Source: Thiolapillus brandeum
GTDB taxonomy: Bacteria; Pseudomonadota; Gammaproteobacteria; Chromatiales; Chromatiaceae
NCBI RefSeq assembly: GCF_000828615.1
Contig: NZ_AP012273.1
Span: 1,922,001-1,986,000 of the forward strand
DNA length: 64,000 bases
Reading direction: 5' to 3'
The notes below the pieces were generated by a model. That model was not told where the DNA came from, did not search any database, and was given only the letters and a program-made list of their open reading frames with translations. Each line of letters opens with the position of its first letter. Within the stretch, counting starts at the first letter, position 1. Shown piece after piece: positions 61,480 to 64,000 of this stretch. The position numbers were made by a program, and so were the translations under genes.

Positions 61480-63749
61480 CCCCTGGAACGCCGCCGACCA
61501 CGGCGTTTGCGGCCCTTCTTGCTCTTTCGTGCCGGCTGCTTGTCCCTGGCGGGCTTTTCGCCACGGTCGGCCAGGGCCAGGTCGATCTTGCGATCATCGA
61601 GATTGACCGCAGCAACCACCACATCGATGGAATCGCCCAGACGATAGGTCTTGCCACTGCGCTCACCCACCAGCTTGTGGGCAATGGGATCGAAGTGGAA
61701 GAAGTCATGATCCAGGGAAGTGATATGCACAAGCCCGGTGATATAGACATCCTTGAGCTCTACGAACACACCAAAGCTGTTCACGCTGACGATCAGGCCT
61801 GCGAATTCCTGCCCCACCTTGTCCAGCATGTACTCACATTTGAGCGCATCGGCGGAGTCCCGGGTGGCTTCGTCGGAACGGCGTTCAGTCATGGAGCAAT
61901 GTTCACCCATGGTCGCCATCTGGGGGAAGGAATACTCGAAGGTATCCGCCCGGCCATCCGTGATCAGGTGCCGAATGGCACGATGCACCAGCAGGTCGGG
62001 ATAACGACGTATGGGAGAAGTGAAGTGGGTATAGGCCGGAAAAGCCAGTCCAAAATGACCGATATTCTCGGAAGAATAGATGGCCTGCATCATGGAGCGC
62101 AGCAGCACCGTCTGGATCATGTTGGCATCGGGCCTGCCCTTGATCTTTTCAATAAGCTCAGCATAATCCTTGGCTGTGGGCTTGTTGCCGCCGCCCAGAG
62201 TCAAACCCAGCTGGGCCAGAAACTGGTGCAGGTCATTGAGCTTGTCCTCACTGGGGGGCTCATGCACCCGGTACAGGGCAGGAATCTTTTTACGCAGTAA
62301 CAGGCGCGCCGAGGCGACGTTGGCCACCAACATACACTCTTCGATAATGCGATGGGCATTGTTGCGCGTAGTGGGCACGATGCCACTCAGACGCCCTTCC
62401 TCGCTGAACACGAAACGGGTCTCCACCGTATCGAAATCGATGGCGCCGCGTTCCTTGCGTGCATTGTGCAGGGCCTCGTACAGGTTGTTCAGCTCTTCCA
62501 GATGAGGCAACAGCCTGGCATGCTTCTTACGCAGCGTCTGATCCCCGTCATAGAGCATGGCCGACACTTCATCGTAGGTGAGGCGTGCATGGGAACGCAT
62601 GACTCCCTGAAGGAAGCGCGAACGCATGATGTTGCCCTGGCGGTCGATGAACAGCTCCGCGGTCATGCACAAACGATCCACCTCGGGATTCAGGGAACAC
62701 AGGCCGTTGGACAATATCTCCGGCAGCATGGGTACCACACGATCCGGGAAATAGGTGGAATTGCCGCGCTTGTAGCCTTCCTCATCCAGGGCAGTGCCCG
62801 GCTCCACATAAGCCGATACGTCCGCGATACACACCAGGAGCTTCCAGCCCTTGGGAGTGCGCTTGCAGTACACGGCGTCATCGAAATCCCGGGCGTCGGC
62901 GCCATCGATGGTCACCAGGGGCAATTTACGCAGATCGGTGCGTCCTTCCTTGGCCTCCTCGGGTACTTCCTTGGACAGACCGGCGATTTCCTGCTCCACT
63001 GCTTCCGGCCAGTCCACGGGAATCTCATGGGTGCGAATCGCAACATCGGTTTCCATACCGGGGGCCAGATGATCACCTATAATCTCAACGACCCGGCCAA
63101 TGGGTTGACGCCACTTGGTGGGATGCTCAAGAATCTCGACCACCACCATCTGGCCTTCTTCAACATCGTTGAAATGCTCATCGGGGATAATGATCCGGTG
63201 GGTCATGCGTTTGTTGTCCGGCACAAGGAAACCCACGCCGGCTTCAATGTGTATGCGCCCCACCACCTGGCTGTGAGCGCGTTCCAGAATCTCGACTACG
63301 GAACCTTCGCGGCGCCCGCGTCTGTCCATGCCGGTAACCTGAACCACGACGCGGTCATCATGCCACAGGGGACGCATCTCCCGGGGTGAGATGAACAGGT
63401 CATCCCCGCCTTCATCGGGACGCAGGAAGCCAAATCCGTCCGGATGCGCAATGACACGCCCGGCAATCAGGTCTTTCTTGTTCACCACGCACAGGCCACC
63501 ACGCCGGTTGCGCACCAACTGACCATCACGGATCATGGCCTTGACACGATAACCCAGGGCTTCAACCTGTTTGTCGTCTTTCAGCCCCAGAAGGGCCGGC
63601 AACTCCTCGAACTTGACGGGCACGCCATGAGTTTCCAGGGTTTCCAGTATGAATTCCCGGCTGGGAATGGGATTGTCGTATTTGCGCTCTTCCCGAGCAC
63701 GGTAGGGATCACTTTTGCGTGATTTTTTTTGCTTTCTCGATTTGGCCAC
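61476..63749 (-). CDS. rnr: Ribonuclease R
   Basis: 757 residues: basic N-terminus, helix-turn-helix-like domain (IPSREFILETLETHGVPVKF), two cold-shock domains (AHPDGFGFLRPDEGGDDLFI), RNB catalytic domain (DGADARDFDDAVYCKRTPKG; FPDRVVPMLPEILSNGLCSL; the Asp-rich site in DARDFDDAVY), a C-terminal S1 domain and a Lys/Arg-rich tail (KSKKGRKRRGRRRSRG). 3'-5' exoribonuclease for structured RNA. A TATAAT at 63792-63797 leaves too short a leader for the TTG at 63776, so the GTG at 63749 is preferred. Confidence 0.95.
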   Translation of the reverse strand: MAKSRKQKKSRKSDPYRAREERKYDNPIPSREFILETLETHGVPVKFEELPALLGLKDDKQVEALGYRVKAMIRDGQLVRNRRGGLCVVNKKDLIAGRVIAHPDGFGFLRPDEGGDDLFISPREMRPLWHDDRVVVQVTGMDRRGRREGSVVEILERAHSQVVGRIHIEAGVGFLVPDNKRMTHRIIIPDEHFNDVEEGQMVVVEILEHPTKWRQPIGRVVEIIGDHLAPGMETDVAIRTHEIPVDWPEAVEQEIAGLSKEVPEEAKEGRTDLRKLPLVTIDGADARDFDDAVYCKRTPKGWKLLVCIADVSAYVEPGTALDEEGYKRGNSTYFPDRVVPMLPEILSNGLCSLNPEVDRLCMTAELFIDRQGNIMRSRFLQGVMRSHARLTYDEVSAMLYDGDQTLRKKHARLLPHLEELNNLYEALHNARKERGAIDFDTVETRFVFSEEGRLSGIVPTTRNNAHRIIEECMLVANVASARLLLRKKIPALYRVHEPPSEDKLNDLHQFLAQLGLTLGGGNKPTAKDYAELIEKIKGRPDANMIQTVLLRSMMQAIYSSENIGHFGLAFPAYTHFTSPIRRYPDLLVHRAIRHLITDGRADTFEYSFPQMATMGEHCSMTERRSDEATRDSADALKCEYMLDKVGQEFAGLIVSVNSFGVFVELKDVYITGLVHITSLDHDFFHFDPIAHKLVGERSGKTYRLGDSIDVVVAAVNLDDRKIDLALADRGEKPARDKQPARKSKKGRKRRGRRRSRG

Positions 63750-63913
63750 AGGCCTTATTACCTTACTGATATTCAAATGTTACAAAGTCGTATTATACGC
63801 ACATGCCAGGCACATGGCGGAAAATGATTGCCGGAAGTCAAGGCCGAAGACATTGAACTTGCTACAATGATGGGATTGAATCTGAAAAACACAAGTCCAA
63901 GGAGCAGTACAGT

Positions 63914-64000
63914 ATGATCAAAAAAGTGGAAGGCGACATCCTCCTCACCAGGGCCCAGGTCATTGCCCATGGTGTATCCGCCAACGACCCCATGAACCAG
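63914..64000 (+). CDS. Macro-domain-like protein, 5' end only (runs off right edge)
   Basis: 29 codons visible: MIKKVEGDILLTRAQVIAHG, then VSANDPMNQ. GDILLTxAxVIAHGVSAND is the opening strand and loop of macro (ADP-ribose-binding) domain-like proteins. AAGGAG stands ten bases before the ATG. Divergent from rnr. Nothing can be said about the remaining domains. Confidence 0.6.
   Translation, partial: MIKKVEGDILLTRAQVIAHGVSANDPMNQ

Overview
The window reads as chromosome of a gammaproteobacterium of moderate GC. Support comes from gene orders usual in that class (rpsF-rpsR-DUF2232-rplI-dnaB-alr-radA, alaC-hom-thrC, selD-mnmH, rnr-rlmB) and from gammaproteobacterial-type tRNA-Val, tRNA-Arg and initiator tRNA. 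Species cannot be named from the sequence. No rRNA, CRISPR array, prophage or intact IS element was seen.

Layout. 1-6.8 kb: purL (cut by the left edge), tcdA, then the selD-mnmH pair that makes 2-selenouridine in tRNA, and a small winged-helix-like protein. 6.8-33.3 kb: a metabolic and stress region with a Crp/FNR-family regulator, cardiolipin synthase, gpmA, phosphoketolase, alpha-glucan phosphorylase, an alpha/beta-type pyruvate dehydrogenase operon (E1a, E1b, E2, E3), HdeD, a TauE-like exporter, a DUF4010/MgtC-like protein, a PMA1-type proton ATPase, class I aldolase, a beta-CASP RNase and a SpoIIAA-Usp fusion. 33.4-34.6 kb: AT-rich, mostly unexplained DNA, then tRNA-Arg. 34.7-39.3 kb: a GC-rich cluster (methyltransferase; TPP enzyme, large glycosyltransferase-like protein and short sulfotransferase) of unknown pathway. 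39.4-46.6 kb: small proteins, then hom-thrC with alaC. 46.6-53.3 kb: small secreted and membrane proteins, CorB, a response regulator and a bactofilin operon. 53.5-64 kb: CvpA-like, radA, alr, dnaB, rplI, DUF2232, rpsR, rpsF, rlmB, rnr, and the start of a macro-domain-like gene at the right edge.

The strongest new signal is a set of 16-bp palindromes (TGTCA-N6-TGACA; five perfect, one 14/16) found only in intergenic DNA of the 7-33 kb region. Most have a -10-like hexamer 36-38 bp from the palindrome start, the geometry expected for a class II Crp/FNR activator. A Crp/FNR-family gene with a divergent recognition helix lies in the same region, so the phosphoketolase, PDH, stress-protein and proton-pump genes may form one local regulon.

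Three families of small non-coding repeats are also present. Two have inserted into genes with target duplications that can be read off because removing the insert restores the frame: a 160-bp element with a CTAG duplication in an AhpD-like gene, and a TTAACCCGG-ended element with a TA duplication in an RhtB-like and a GNAT gene. The third (TGTCGGATTT ends) has one copy lying between the PDH operator and its first gene.
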